Positions 1 through 9,876 of a DNA stretch of 64,000 nt are shown in pieces. Position 1 is the stretch's first letter. Every line of letters starts with the position of its first letter. Source of the stretch: Hohaiivirga grylli (GTDB lineage: Bacteria; Pseudomonadota; Alphaproteobacteria; Rhizobiales; Beijerinckiaceae); assembly GCF_039655745.1 (NCBI RefSeq), contig NZ_JBBYXI010000003.1, positions 248,001 to 312,000 of the forward strand. Direction: 5' to 3'. Under the pieces are notes generated by a model. That model was not told the DNA's origin and searched no databases. It was given only the letters and a program-made list of their open reading frames with translations. The translations under genes were made by a program, and so were the position numbers.

Positions 1-1632
1 ACAACGGTTCTGATGGCAGCCAATGATTATACCGGAGATACAACCATCTACAGTGGTACATTCAAGGCAGGTGGTGAGAGTGTTTTCAGTCAGGCTTCCC
101 TGACAGATATCCGGACAGACGGAACACTTGATATGGCTGGTTATAACCAGACGATTGATCGTGTGAACAATGCCGGTTGGATTTACGTCAATACCCGGTC
201 TGGCGCTCCAGGTAGCCAGCTGACAGTCGGTAACTATCGTGGTGACGGCGGCAACCTCCGCCTGAATACCGCACTTGCTGGCAATGACAGCCCGACAGAT
301 CAACTGGTGATTACAGGCTCGGCAACGGGTCAGACGCTTCTGCATATCAATAATACCGGTGGCATTGGTGGCTATACGACAGGTGACGGTATTATGATCA
401 TCAAGGCTGTTGGAGATGCAACCACATCAACTGATGCCTTCTATATGTTGGGCAATCGCGTTGCAGCAGGTGCTTATGAGTACAGTTTGCATCGTGGTGG
501 CAGTGGTGGTGAGCAGAACTGGTATCTGCGCAATACACTTCCAGAAATAGAAACGACTGAAAAACCTGATTATCGTGTTGAATTCCCGCTGGCTGCTTCG
601 ATCATACCTGTTGCTCAGGAGTATGGTTTTGCGATGATCGGTACCCTGCATGCACGTGTTGGTGATTATGTTGTCCAGAAGAAGCTCGCGCCTGTCACAG
701 AGGCGCGTATCATTCGCGGTGAGAATGATAAAAAGCAGGTTGCAATGGTTGAAGTTGCTCCTTCGGGAGACCGTCAGGACTGGTTTGAGGGAAGCTGGGG
801 ACGTCTGACAGGTGATCACGGAAGCCGTAAGGTCAATAATTTTGAACAGCGTGGTGCTGATTACGACTACACAATGGCGTCCCTTCAGGCCGGACTTGAT
901 ATCTATGGCCGGGAAACGGCATCAGGTTCGAAGGATAAGGCTGGGGTATATGTTGGTTATGGTAAGGCCTCATCCAATGTAAACGGTGCTTACGATGGTG
1001 AAGCCGGTACCATATCGATGGATGCCTATACGGTTGGTGCCTACTGGACGCATTATTCCTCACAGGGCTGGTATACTGATCTTGTGGCCCAGTCGACCTG
1101 GTATAATACGGAGGCTAATTCGGTTCTTGGGCCGAAGCTCAAATCTGATGGACATGGTGTCGTGTTCTCAGCCGAGACAGGTTACAGCATCAAACTCTCC
1201 AACAGTGTGACGGTTGAGCCTCAGGCGCAGATTGCCTACCAGCATGTGTCTTTTGACAAGATTACGGATACATATGGCAAGTTCCTGCTGACAGATTCAG
1301 AGACGCTTCGTGGTCGTCTGGGTGTGCGCGCCACGAAGGAATGGAATGTTGGCACAGAAGCAAGCCCGCGTCTGATCAAAGGATGGTTACGCGCAAATGT
1401 CTGGCATGAGTTTATGGGGAACAGCAAGACAAGTGCAACCAACCTTCAGAACCTTGATCCTGTAACGGTCAAAACAAGCCTTGGCGGTACTTGGGGTGAG
1501 ATCGGAGCTGGTGTTTCCGGTCAGGTCAGCGATAAGGCTTCGCTGTTTGTGACGGGGGCTTATAACCGCTTACTTGATAACAACGGTCGTGAAGCCTGGA
1601 GTGGTCGCATTGGTGTCAATGTGATGTGGTAG
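1..1632 (+). CDS. Autotransporter outer-membrane protein, 3' part (5' end outside window)
   Basis: The frame is open from base 1, so this is the C-terminal part of a longer type Va autotransporter; a Met at 13 is internal. About 230 residues of passenger tail (GTLDMAGYNQTID, then a PTDQLVITGSATG segment and a GGYTTGDGI segment) lead to the linker YRVEFPLAASIIPVAQEYGF. A roughly 280-residue beta-barrel follows, starting near WFEGSWGRLTGD. The last residue is Trp (RIGVNVMW), the usual terminal aromatic of BAM substrates. Barrel and linker closely resemble the genes at 1904 and 6456, so this is the first of three tandem paralogues. The passenger type, and hence adhesin or other function, cannot be seen here. 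A stem-loop terminator follows the stop. Confidence 0.9.
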   Translation, partial: TTVLMAANDYTGDTTIYSGTFKAGGESVFSQASLTDIRTDGTLDMAGYNQTIDRVNNAGWIYVNTRSGAPGSQLTVGNYRGDGGNLRLNTALAGNDSPTDQLVITGSATGQTLLHINNTGGIGGYTTGDGIMIIKAVGDATTSTDAFYMLGNRVAAGAYEYSLHRGGSGGEQNWYLRNTLPEIETTEKPDYRVEFPLAASIIPVAQEYGFAMIGTLHARVGDYVVQKKLAPVTEARIIRGENDKKQVAMVEVAPSGDRQDWFEGSWGRLTGDHGSRKVNNFEQRGADYDYTMASLQAGLDIYGRETASGSKDKAGVYVGYGKASSNVNGAYDGEAGTISMDAYTVGAYWTHYSSQGWYTDLVAQSTWYNTEANSVLGPKLKSDGHGVVFSAETGYSIKLSNSVTVEPQAQIAYQHVSFDKITDTYGKFLLTDSETLRGRLGVRATKEWNVGTEASPRLIKGWLRANVWHEFMGNSKTSATNLQNLDPVTVKTSLGGTWGEIGAGVSGQVSDKASLFVTGAYNRLLDNNGREAWSGRIGVNVMW

Positions 1633-1662
1633 GGAAGCCAAAGCTTCAAGGTTAAATTTAAG

Positions 1663-1695
1663 AACACCGGGTATTTATATATTCGGTGTTTTTTT
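1663..1695 (+). terminator. Rho-independent terminator after first autotransporter
   Basis: Stem AACACCG/CGGTGTT with a 14-nt loop, running into a T tract. It lies 30 bp after the stop at 1632, so the tandem autotransporters are probably separate transcripts. Confidence 0.75.
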
Positions 1696-1793
1696 GACTT
1701 TAGAAAGGCGCGACTTATTTAAAATTTAATCCCCCAATATCATGCAACGTATAGTAGAATATTATGCCATATGCATTGAGTTTAAAATAAAAA

Positions 1794-1809
1794 TTAAACA
1801 ATTATTAAC
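1794..1809 (+). promoter_or_regulatory. CtrA-like box TTAA-N7-TTAAC
   Basis: TTAA, seven bases (ACAATTA), then TTAAC: the full consensus of the alphaproteobacterial cell-cycle regulator CtrA. It is about 95 bp upstream of the autotransporter start at 1904. The region is very AT-rich, so chance occurrence is possible; the same spacing recurs upstream of the autotransporter at 44222. Confidence 0.4.
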
Positions 1810-1903
1810 TATAAAATACATAAAAATTAATACAAACGACGATGATTCGAGGGGCGTTTAATTTCGGATCAAAGTTAAGTTTGAGCAGGAAAACATAATT
1901 CAG

Positions 1904-4900
1904 ATGGATTGCCTAAAAATGTCTACTAAAACTGTTACATCTAAGTCTGCCGCTTTTCATATTAAATCCGTCTCAGTTATTGCGATAGCTGCTTTCATGC
2001 TATGCAGCCCGACTGTTCAGGCACAACAGATTATAGATGGTGGTACGACTGTTATCGTACCGAATGATCAACCGTCTCCATGGGACGTTGGGCCGACTGA
2101 GCTGATCATCGGAAATACGACATCCGGTCAACTTGAAATTATCAACGGTAGCGAAGTTATTAATAAGGATGGCTTTATTGGATATGAAGCAGGCTCTCAG
2201 GGCACTGTTATTGTAAACGGTCCCGGATCAACATGGAACAATGATCGTGAGAGCGATGATGGGTCCACGTATGTCGGACACTCGGGAACAGGCACTCTCA
2301 CGATTGAAAACGGTGGGACTGTTTCAAATTTCTATGGCTATATCGGTTTCAATACAGGTTCGACAGGTACTGTAACTGTAACCGGTACTGATTCAACCTG
2401 GAACAATAATGCCAATATTTTTGTTGGCTATAATGGCAAAGGCTCATTGACCATCTCCAATGGCGCAACTGTTACCAGTGCGGACAACAGTTACATTGGC
2501 TGGGCTGCAGGGGCAGAAGGTGAAGTTCTCATAACTGGGGCTGGATCATCATGGACAGTAAATGCCGATGCTATGTCCATTGGATTCTTTGGCAAAGGCT
2601 CTCTTACTATCGCCGATGGCGGGAGTTTCACAACTGGTGAGGCCAGAGTGGGTACGGGTGTTGGCTCACAGGGAACCGCTCTGGTCACAGGTACAGATTC
2701 CATATGGACAACTGAGTATCTGTTTGTTGGCCATGAGAGCACAGGCGTCATGACCGTTGACGAAGGTGCAACCGTAACAGCCTCTAGCCGAATTATAGTC
2801 GGCAATACTGCAACCGGTACAGGAACTCTTTATGTTCAGAATGGCGCCTTGGTAGAAGCCTACAATGATTTCCTTGTCGGAGAACGAGGAAACGGCACTC
2901 TTGTTGTCACAGATGGTGGCATGATTACAAGTGATGAGGGTGCGGTAGGTAATTCTCAATTCAGCGTTGGTATTGCAACAATAAGCGGGGCAGGGTCCTC
3001 CTGGACTAATAACAGTACTCTGACTGTCGGCAGTTCGGGAGAGGGTACGCTTATTATTGAGGATGGAGCCACGGTTTCAAACGCAGACGGATATATTGGA
3101 GTCTCCGGTACTGGAAAAGGAAAAGTTGTTGTAACAGGCAATGGCTCATCATGGGAAAACGCTGGCAACCTTATTATGGGGAACTATGAGGACAGCCAAG
3201 GATCCCTGACCATCTCTGCCGGAGCAACTGTTACCAATAATGAGGCTTATGTTGCGCAGGGTGAGAACTCAAAAGCAGATGTTGTTGTAACTGGCAGTGG
3301 TTCAGTCTGGACGAATAACAGTGAGCTTTCTATCGGTATGAGACCGGGTAGCGTCGGAACACTTACCATTGAGGATGCTGGTACTGTTACAAGTACTGAA
3401 GCCTATCTCGCCCGGGAAGAAGACTCTACAGGTGTTGTCAGTGTCAGTGGTAACGGGTCTCTCTGGGAGGTTAATGGTAACCTCTTTGTGGGGGCTTACG
3501 GTAAGGGCACAATGACCATCGCTAATGGTGGTAAAGTCACAAGTTTTGAAAGCTATCTGGGAGAGTCAGAGCCAGCAACGGGAACTGTGACCGTTAGTGG
3601 CAATGGCTCACTATGGGAAAACAGTGGCGGACTGACCGTTGGCCTCTATGGCACGGGTAATCTTAATGTTACTGACGGTGGCACTGTCAAAAATGCAGAG
3701 AGCTTTGTCGGTGTAAATAATACAGGTACCGTTACTGTCAGTGGTGCAGGTTCATTATGGGATAATGACGGTGATCTTACCCTCGCAGTTTTCGGAACTG
3801 GTAATCTGACGATCGAAGGCAGTGGTGAAGTTCGGTCAGTCAGTGGTTACATCAGTAATGAAGTCGGTTCTACCGCGACGGTCAATATCAGAACTGCCGG
3901 TGTCTGGAATATATCTGACAATCTGATTGCCGGTGACAGTGGTAATACAGACATCACCATTGCTTCTGCTGGTCAGCTGAATAACGGAGGCACAGGTACA
4001 CTCGGTGTCAATGCTTCAGCCATTGCCAGAATGACGATTACCGGTGCAGGTTCAGCCTGGAACAGTACGGGTGCAATGACGATTGGCGAAAGTGGTTACG
4101 GTGAGCTGACACTGACCGATAACGGGACTGCTAAAGCTGCTGAAGGCACATTGTATGTTGCTACGAATGCGGGCTCCACTGGTATTATTAATATCGGTGC
4201 TGCTGCAACAGATACAGCTCTTGCCCCTGGGCAGATTAGTGCATCTGAAATCCTGTTCGGTGACGGTGAAGGCCGTATTGTCTTTAATCATACCTCTAAT
4301 GACTATACCTTCTCACCAATGATGACAGGTGCTGGTGCCGTAGATGTTTACAGTGGCACGACAATCCTGACAGCTGCCAATGATTATAGCGGCGAAACCA
4401 ATATCTATAGTGGAATCCTGCAGGCAGGTGGTGTTGATGTCTTCAGCTCAGCATCAGCAACAACCGTTCATGCCGGCGGCACTTTAAGACTTCAGGGTTT
4501 CAATCAGACGATTGATACCATTGATAATGCTGGCAGTATTTACCTGAATACAAATTATGGAATACCGGGTGTTCGCCTGACTTCTACAAATTATAGTGGT
4601 CAGAATGGTATGCTCTACATGAATATTGCTCTTGGCGATAACAGTAGTCCGACAGATCAGCTTGTTTTGAAGGCCACAGGCTCTGCAACTGGTCTGACAT
4701 TTTTAAACTTCACGGATGTTGGTGGTCTGGGCGGTTACACGACAGGTGATGGCATCAAGGTTGTCGATGCTTCAAGTGGTGCAACGACTGCTATGGGGGC
4801 CTTCATACTCGGTTCGCGCGTTGCGGCAGGTGCCTATGAATATGGGCTTTATCGTGGCGGTGAAGACGGACAGGAAAGCTGGTATCTGCGTAATACAGCA

Positions 4901-6007
4901 GAGGATACAGGAACGGTGCCGGGAATGCCCGGCGAACCGGAAAAACCAAACTACCGTGTAGAAGTTCCTCTGGTTGCCTCTATTCCGCCAGTTGCTATTG
5001 AATATGGATACTCCATGCTCGGTACCCTCAATGAGCGTGTTGCCCATAATTTTATTACCATATCTGAGCCTAAATTCGAGGAACGGATTGTTCGGGGCAA
5101 GAATGGTAAAAAGCAGGTCGTAAAGGTTGAAGTCAGCAGATCTGATAACCAGAAGTGGTTTGGTGGTGCATGGGGACGTATCATCGGTGATCGCGGTATT
5201 CGGGACAATAACAACTTCCAGTCCCACGGACCTGATTACAATTACACGTTTGGGGGCATTCAGGCTGGCCTTGATGTCTATGGCCGTGAAGCTGCTGATG
5301 GTTCAACTGATAAGGCTGGCATCTATGTTGGGTACGGCAGTATCAATACTCGCGTGAAAGGAACTTATACGGCTAATGCCGGTTCAATCGAAACGGATGC
5401 CTATACCCTCGGCGCCTATTGGACCCATTACTCCGCACAGGGTTGGTATACAGACGCTGTTATTCAGAATACCTGGTATTCTGTGGATGCCAAATCCTCC
5501 AAAGGGCAGAACCTGAAGCCGGATGGTTATGGTTTCCTTGCCTCTCTTGAAGGTGGTTACAGCTTTAAACTCGACAATGGCATCACGATTGAGCCACAGG
5601 CCCAGCTTGCCTACCAGACAACTTCATTTGATGATGTTAGGGATGCTTATGGCAAGTTCAGTATTGATAACGGTGACTCGCTGCGTGGCCGTATTGGCGT
5701 GCGTGTTGCAAAAACATGGAATGCAGGCTCTGAGGCGCAGCCACGTCTGATCAATGCATGGCTACGTGGTAACATCTGGTATGAGTTTATGGGTGACTCA
5801 AAGACGACAGTGACGAACCTTATGGGTCTTGACCCGGTTCCTGTTCACTCTTCACTGGGTGGTACATGGGGTGAGATTGGCGCTGGTGTTTCTGGTAAGG
5901 TGAGCGATAGAACAGCATTGTTTGCAACAGGTGCCTATAATCATTCGCTTGATAATAAAGGACGTGAAGCCTGGAGTGGTCGTATTGGTGTCAATGTGAC
6001 CTGGTAA
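1904..6007 (+). CDS. Type Va autotransporter with Trp-containing passenger repeats
   Basis: A 1367-residue surface protein. A long signal peptide (hydrophobic core VSVIAIAAFMLC, cleavage near VQAQQ) is followed by about 13 imperfect repeats of roughly 50 residues (about residues 100-725). Each has a G-x-GS-x-W core, a VGxxGxGTLTI strand, an (N/D)GGTV turn and a YIGxxxGSTGTVTVTG strand, a pattern expected to form a beta-helix. A conserved GQISASEILFGDGEGRIVFNH segment, a tail like that of the 5' neighbour and a C-terminal barrel from about residue 1084 (WFGGAWGRIIGDRG) follow, ending in VNVTW. The ATG at 1904 has AGCAGGA upstream; an ATG at 1919 is possible but lacks a ribosome-binding site. 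Function is probably adhesion or aggregation, inferred only from architecture. Confidence 0.9.
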   Translation: MDCLKMSTKTVTSKSAAFHIKSVSVIAIAAFMLCSPTVQAQQIIDGGTTVIVPNDQPSPWDVGPTELIIGNTTSGQLEIINGSEVINKDGFIGYEAGSQGTVIVNGPGSTWNNDRESDDGSTYVGHSGTGTLTIENGGTVSNFYGYIGFNTGSTGTVTVTGTDSTWNNNANIFVGYNGKGSLTISNGATVTSADNSYIGWAAGAEGEVLITGAGSSWTVNADAMSIGFFGKGSLTIADGGSFTTGEARVGTGVGSQGTALVTGTDSIWTTEYLFVGHESTGVMTVDEGATVTASSRIIVGNTATGTGTLYVQNGALVEAYNDFLVGERGNGTLVVTDGGMITSDEGAVGNSQFSVGIATISGAGSSWTNNSTLTVGSSGEGTLIIEDGATVSNADGYIGVSGTGKGKVVVTGNGSSWENAGNLIMGNYEDSQGSLTISAGATVTNNEAYVAQGENSKADVVVTGSGSVWTNNSELSIGMRPGSVGTLTIEDAGTVTSTEAYLAREEDSTGVVSVSGNGSLWEVNGNLFVGAYGKGTMTIANGGKVTSFESYLGESEPATGTVTVSGNGSLWENSGGLTVGLYGTGNLNVTDGGTVKNAESFVGVNNTGTVTVSGAGSLWDNDGDLTLAVFGTGNLTIEGSGEVRSVSGYISNEVGSTATVNIRTAGVWNISDNLIAGDSGNTDITIASAGQLNNGGTGTLGVNASAIARMTITGAGSAWNSTGAMTIGESGYGELTLTDNGTAKAAEGTLYVATNAGSTGIINIGAAATDTALAPGQISASEILFGDGEGRIVFNHTSNDYTFSPMMTGAGAVDVYSGTTILTAANDYSGETNIYSGILQAGGVDVFSSASATTVHAGGTLRLQGFNQTIDTIDNAGSIYLNTNYGIPGVRLTSTNYSGQNGMLYMNIALGDNSSPTDQLVLKATGSATGLTFLNFTDVGGLGGYTTGDGIKVVDASSGATTAMGAFILGSRVAAGAYEYGLYRGGEDGQESWYLRNTAEDTGTVPGMPGEPEKPNYRVEVPLVASIPPVAIEYGYSMLGTLNERVAHNFITISEPKFEERIVRGKNGKKQVVKVEVSRSDNQKWFGGAWGRIIGDRGIRDNNNFQSHGPDYNYTFGGIQAGLDVYGREAADGSTDKAGIYVGYGSINTRVKGTYTANAGSIETDAYTLGAYWTHYSAQGWYTDAVIQNTWYSVDAKSSKGQNLKPDGYGFLASLEGGYSFKLDNGITIEPQAQLAYQTTSFDDVRDAYGKFSIDNGDSLRGRIGVRVAKTWNAGSEAQPRLINAWLRGNIWYEFMGDSKTTVTNLMGLDPVPVHSSLGGTWGEIGAGVSGKVSDRTALFATGAYNHSLDNKGREAWSGRIGVNVTW
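2216..4075 (+). repeat. Passenger repeat region (about 13 units)
   Basis: Coding repeats of about 135-165 bp, recognisable in protein by the recurring G(A/N/P/S)GSxW motif every 45-55 residues. Units are diverged at the DNA level, so this is an old array rather than a recent perfect expansion. Confidence 0.8.
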
Positions 6008-6027
6008 ACCAAAAAGATATTATTGAG

Positions 6028-6053
6028 AAAGGCGCCTTTTGGGCGCCTTTTTT
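6028..6053 (+). terminator. Rho-independent terminator
   Basis: Perfect 9-bp stem AAAGGCGCC/GGCGCCTTT with a 5-nt loop and T tract, 20 bp after the stop at 6007. Nearly the same stem is used after the next autotransporter (9846-9875). Confidence 0.9.
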
Positions 6054-6455
6054 ATTTATGAATGTCTTCCTGATTGTCGACAGCTGAGACCATGACAGGG
6101 AAGCCAGGGTGATGGGAAAACCGGAAATCAAACAGGCGCCTCCGTATCAATGTACAGTTAAATATTACTGGAACTGAAAATCGGTTTTTCCAGCCATTTT
6201 TGATGTTGTTTTAATAAAATAATAACGAATTATAATATTGTGGATTATTTATTATAAATATGTTGCGGTCTTAATTTGTGAAAACACAAGAATAATATAA
6301 ATAATTCTTGAAGGCATAACTTAATGCCCGGAATATCTGGTCATAATTGGTTAACTGCTTTGGCGGCAATTCGTTGACCATTAACTGTCTCTATAAGATG
6401 GTAGGATTAATTTCTAAATCTAATTAGATAAATTCCTGCGCTACGGGGCATAAAC
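6054..6455 (+). other. Intergenic leader of third autotransporter, no gene seen
   Basis: The 400 bp are AT-rich in their right half and have no credible ORF. They contain a TTAA-N7-ATAA near-match to the CtrA box at 6211-6225 and a TCTATAAG element at 6390-6397. The latter also occurs just upstream of the autotransporter at 44222. Confidence 0.4.
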
Positions 6456-9400
6456 ATGGCTATCTTTTCTTATACAGCTTTCCGTCAGGATCGTACGGGG
6501 ATCATCCGTTCACGTTCGGTTTCGTTCTCTCTCGCGATGATGCTGGCTCTTGGTGCTCCGCTGTTCACGCAGGATGCATGGGCTATTGATGCGGATACAC
6601 TGGTGATCGGTGATACGGTTTTTGATCAGTATGGAAACCCGAAGGCCGGAAATACCAACAATCTGTCCATCAAGACCAATGAAACACAGAACGTGTTTCA
6701 GGATATGCACATTGGCCGTGGTTCTGTCGGTAACGGTAATGCTGTCATTGATGGAGCCAATGCTTCCCTGAATATTGGCAATGGTCTGTGGATTGGTGAA
6801 GAGGGCGGTGTCGGTATTCTGACGATTTCAGGCACGGCTGTTCTCGACGTAACAGGTGGTTCAACTTACCTCGGCAGTGGTGGTGGTGATGGTACGCTGA
6901 AGGTAACAGGTGCTGGAACGATATGGACCAATACGAATGCCATCGTTGTTGGAACGGATGCTTCATCAAAAGGTACGCTTCAGATTGAGGATAGTGCGGT
7001 TGTAACTGGCGCATCTGGCAGAGTTGGTGCCAGCAGTTCTGTCGTTTTGCAGAACCGTGGCGTGTGGAACAGTGGTTCGCTCTCTTCAGCCGGTAAGGTG
7101 GAAGTTCTGTCCGGCAGTGTGATCAATTCCACGAATGTGTCCCTGTTTTCCGGTGCTACGGCAGTTGTTTCAGGGGCTGCCGCTTCCAATGCAGCCATCG
7201 TTTCACAATGGAATGTCGACGGGAAGCTTTCCGTTGCATCTGACGGCAACAGTTCACTGACAATCTCCAACGGGGCAAAGGTCACAAGTGGAACTGCGAA
7301 TGTTGGATTTTACAACCTAGACAACAGTGCCCCAACTACAATAGGTGGACAGGCTCGTGTTGTTGTTACGGGTAAGGGAACCGAGTGGAATATTACACAG
7401 GATACCGCTTCCCAGAATAACCTGACAGTCGGTACTGGCAATTCCTCAGCAAACGGTTTCAATACATATGGTTGGACAGGACATCTTGAGATTTCTGATG
7501 GTGCTGTTGTCAATGCAGGTAGAGGTAGTATCTATGGTAGTTTCACTATAGAAAATGCAGGTGCTGCAGACGAAAGAAGAGCCGGATATTATTCAGATGT
7601 TGTCGTAACAGGTTCTGAATCTGCGCTTACGTTCAGCAATGGTTTCAGTATAGGTTGGTATGGTGCTTTGTCTATTAGAGATGGTGCCAAAGTCAGTACT
7701 GTGAATGATGGTATATATTTTGGGCCTGCATCTGCAGAGGGGATACCGATAGCCCTGATTAGTGGTACTGGTTCTGAGTTGCGATCCGGTACCGGTATTG
7801 AAAATGATCAAGGTGTAATAACCGTTGCTGATGGCGGGCTGGTTTCTGTTCAGACACGGATTACGCTGGAAAGTGACATAGCAATTCTCAACATTGGTGC
7901 TGCTGCCGGTGAGGCTGCTGCCGCTTCTGGTAAAGTGGAAGCGCCGCGTATTGATGGTGTCGGTGGCCGGATTGTTTTTAACCATACCGACAGCAACTAT
8001 GAGTTCGCTCCCCTGGTTGCCGGTACAGCCAATATGGATATCTACTCAGGTACGACGACCTTGACAGGTGCCAATACATTTGCAGGTGAGACAACGGTTT
8101 ATGGTGGTATCCTGCGGGCCGGTGGCGAGCAGACATTCAGTGCGGCCTCTGATTTCTCGGTCAGGGATGGCGCAACTCTTGATGTTGCCGGCTTCAATCA
8201 GCAGATCGGAGCCCTTGATAACGCCGGTACTGTCTGGCTTAACCAGTCTCTCTCCCAGTCAAATGGTCTTTCACGCTCAGTCAGCCAGCCCGGAACAGTT
8301 CTGACAGTTGGTGATTATGTCAGTAATGGCGGTACAATTGTCTTTAATACCGTGCTGGGCGATAGCGCATCCCTAACAGATCGTCTCGTGATTGAAGGGG
8401 CTATCACCAATAATGCGACAACAAATGTTACAGTGGTGAATGCTGGTGGTCTCGGAGCCGCGACAACCGGGGATGGTATTCTGCTGATACAGACCAGCGG
8501 TCAGGGTGACAGTGCGATTGGTGTTTTCCAGTTGTCTGGTCGTGTCGCCGCCGGTGCCTATGAATACAGCCTGCTTCCCGGTGCGGGAAGTAATGCTACG
8601 AACCTTTATCTAACGAGTGCTCTTGTTGATACAGGCACTATTGATAATGGTGGAGGAACGGGAACAGGAACGATTACCACGAACGGTGGTAACAAGACAG
8701 TTGGTGGCAATTCTGGCAATAATGTCGCCTATACGGGTTCGGCTGTCCGTTCCTTTGCAATGCCGACCATCCAGAATTATCGCGTTGAGGTTCCATTGGC
8801 ATCTGCCATTGCACCGATTGCAACGGAATATGGTTACGCCATGCTGGACACATTGCATGAGCGTGTCGGTGATATGCCGGTTATCCGTTCGCAGTCGGTT
8901 TATCAGGACCGTTATGTGAAAGATGCTTCCGGTAACCGGGCGGTAGCACGTAGTGCTGCATCATATGATAATAGAGAGCCGCAACTGTTTGCAGGTGGCT
9001 GGGCCCGCCTGATCGGTGACCGTGGTATTCGTGATGTCGGTAGCTTTGAGAAGCGTGGTCCGAGTTACGACTACACGTTTGGTGGTATTCAGGCTGGTCT
9101 TGATATCTTTGGTCAGGAGCAGGCCGGAACGGTTGATAAGGCTGGTGTCTATGTCGGATACGGCAATATCAGCGGTAACGTAAAAGCCGCCAACGGTGGC
9201 AAGGCCGGTGATATTAACTCTGATGCCTACACCATCGGTGCCTACTGGACCCATAAGGACAATGGCGGCTGGTATACCGATGCCGTGTTGCAGGGGACAT
9301 GGTACGCGACAGATGCCAAATCTGTAAAAGGCCAGAAGCTGAAGCCGGATGGATTTGGTTTCATCGCATCACTTGAAGGCGGCTATACCTATGATATGGG

Positions 9401-9833
9401 TAATGGTCTGGCACTTGAGCCGCAGGCCCAGCTTGCTTACCAGAACACTTCATTTGGCAGCTTCAACGATGCCTATGGTCAGTTTAATATTGCCGATACG
9501 GATTCCCTGCGCGGGCGCTTGGGCTTAAGACTGAACAAGACATGGGCCAGTGGAGAGGTATCAAATTCCATGCCATTCTCAACCTGGGTTCGTGTAAACC
9601 TGTGGCATGAATTCATGGGGGATTCCAAGACGACTGTTTCCAACGTTTACGGTTACAACCCGGTTGCCATTTCCTCTTCATTGACAGGAACATGGGGTGA
9701 AATCGGTGTCGGTGCTTCAGGACAGATCAGCGAGAGCGTCTCCGTCTTTGGTACAGGCAGCTATAATCACTCGCTCGACAACAAAGGCCGCGAAGCCTGG
9801 GATGGCCGTCTCGGTGTCAATGTGAAGTGGTAA
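6456..9833 (+). CDS. Type Va autotransporter, third of tandem set
   Basis: A 1125-residue autotransporter. It has a long N-terminal signal region (basic start, hydrophobic core SFSLAMMLALGAPLF, cleavage near DAWA). The passenger has fewer and less regular repeats than the gene at 1904; only GAGTIW and GKGTEW retain the Trp motif. The GGRIVFNHTDSNYEFAPL segment and LDVAGFNQQIGALDNAG tail match its neighbours. A Thr/Gly-rich stretch near residues 735-760 (TGTGTITTNGGNK) precedes the linker NYRVEVPLASAIAPIATEYG and the barrel (from about FAGGWARLIGDRG), which ends in VNVKW. The barrel is conserved while the passenger differs, as expected for paralogues diversifying by passenger exchange. Start ATG at 6456 with a GGGG-containing ribosome-binding site. 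Function is inferred as surface adhesion. Confidence 0.9.
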   Translation: MAIFSYTAFRQDRTGIIRSRSVSFSLAMMLALGAPLFTQDAWAIDADTLVIGDTVFDQYGNPKAGNTNNLSIKTNETQNVFQDMHIGRGSVGNGNAVIDGANASLNIGNGLWIGEEGGVGILTISGTAVLDVTGGSTYLGSGGGDGTLKVTGAGTIWTNTNAIVVGTDASSKGTLQIEDSAVVTGASGRVGASSSVVLQNRGVWNSGSLSSAGKVEVLSGSVINSTNVSLFSGATAVVSGAAASNAAIVSQWNVDGKLSVASDGNSSLTISNGAKVTSGTANVGFYNLDNSAPTTIGGQARVVVTGKGTEWNITQDTASQNNLTVGTGNSSANGFNTYGWTGHLEISDGAVVNAGRGSIYGSFTIENAGAADERRAGYYSDVVVTGSESALTFSNGFSIGWYGALSIRDGAKVSTVNDGIYFGPASAEGIPIALISGTGSELRSGTGIENDQGVITVADGGLVSVQTRITLESDIAILNIGAAAGEAAAASGKVEAPRIDGVGGRIVFNHTDSNYEFAPLVAGTANMDIYSGTTTLTGANTFAGETTVYGGILRAGGEQTFSAASDFSVRDGATLDVAGFNQQIGALDNAGTVWLNQSLSQSNGLSRSVSQPGTVLTVGDYVSNGGTIVFNTVLGDSASLTDRLVIEGAITNNATTNVTVVNAGGLGAATTGDGILLIQTSGQGDSAIGVFQLSGRVAAGAYEYSLLPGAGSNATNLYLTSALVDTGTIDNGGGTGTGTITTNGGNKTVGGNSGNNVAYTGSAVRSFAMPTIQNYRVEVPLASAIAPIATEYGYAMLDTLHERVGDMPVIRSQSVYQDRYVKDASGNRAVARSAASYDNREPQLFAGGWARLIGDRGIRDVGSFEKRGPSYDYTFGGIQAGLDIFGQEQAGTVDKAGVYVGYGNISGNVKAANGGKAGDINSDAYTIGAYWTHKDNGGWYTDAVLQGTWYATDAKSVKGQKLKPDGFGFIASLEGGYTYDMGNGLALEPQAQLAYQNTSFGSFNDAYGQFNIADTDSLRGRLGLRLNKTWASGEVSNSMPFSTWVRVNLWHEFMGDSKTTVSNVYGYNPVAISSSLTGTWGEIGVGASGQISESVSVFGTGSYNHSLDNKGREAWDGRLGVNVKW

Positions 9834-9845
9834 GCTTACGGTATG

Positions 9846-9875
9846 AAAAAAGGCGCCGGATCGGGCGCCTTTTTT
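9846..9875. terminator. Bidirectional terminator
   Basis: A 12-bp perfect stem AAAAAAGGCGCC/GGCGCCTTTTTT with a 6-nt loop, between the convergent autotransporter and SDR gene. It ends one base before the stop codon of the minus-strand gene, so it can serve both. Confidence 0.9.
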
Positions 9876-9876
9876 G

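Noticed and set aside
6211..6225. CtrA box upstream of the third autotransporter
   Set aside because: The second half-site is ATAA rather than TTAA, and the region is AT-rich; too weak to list as a site.
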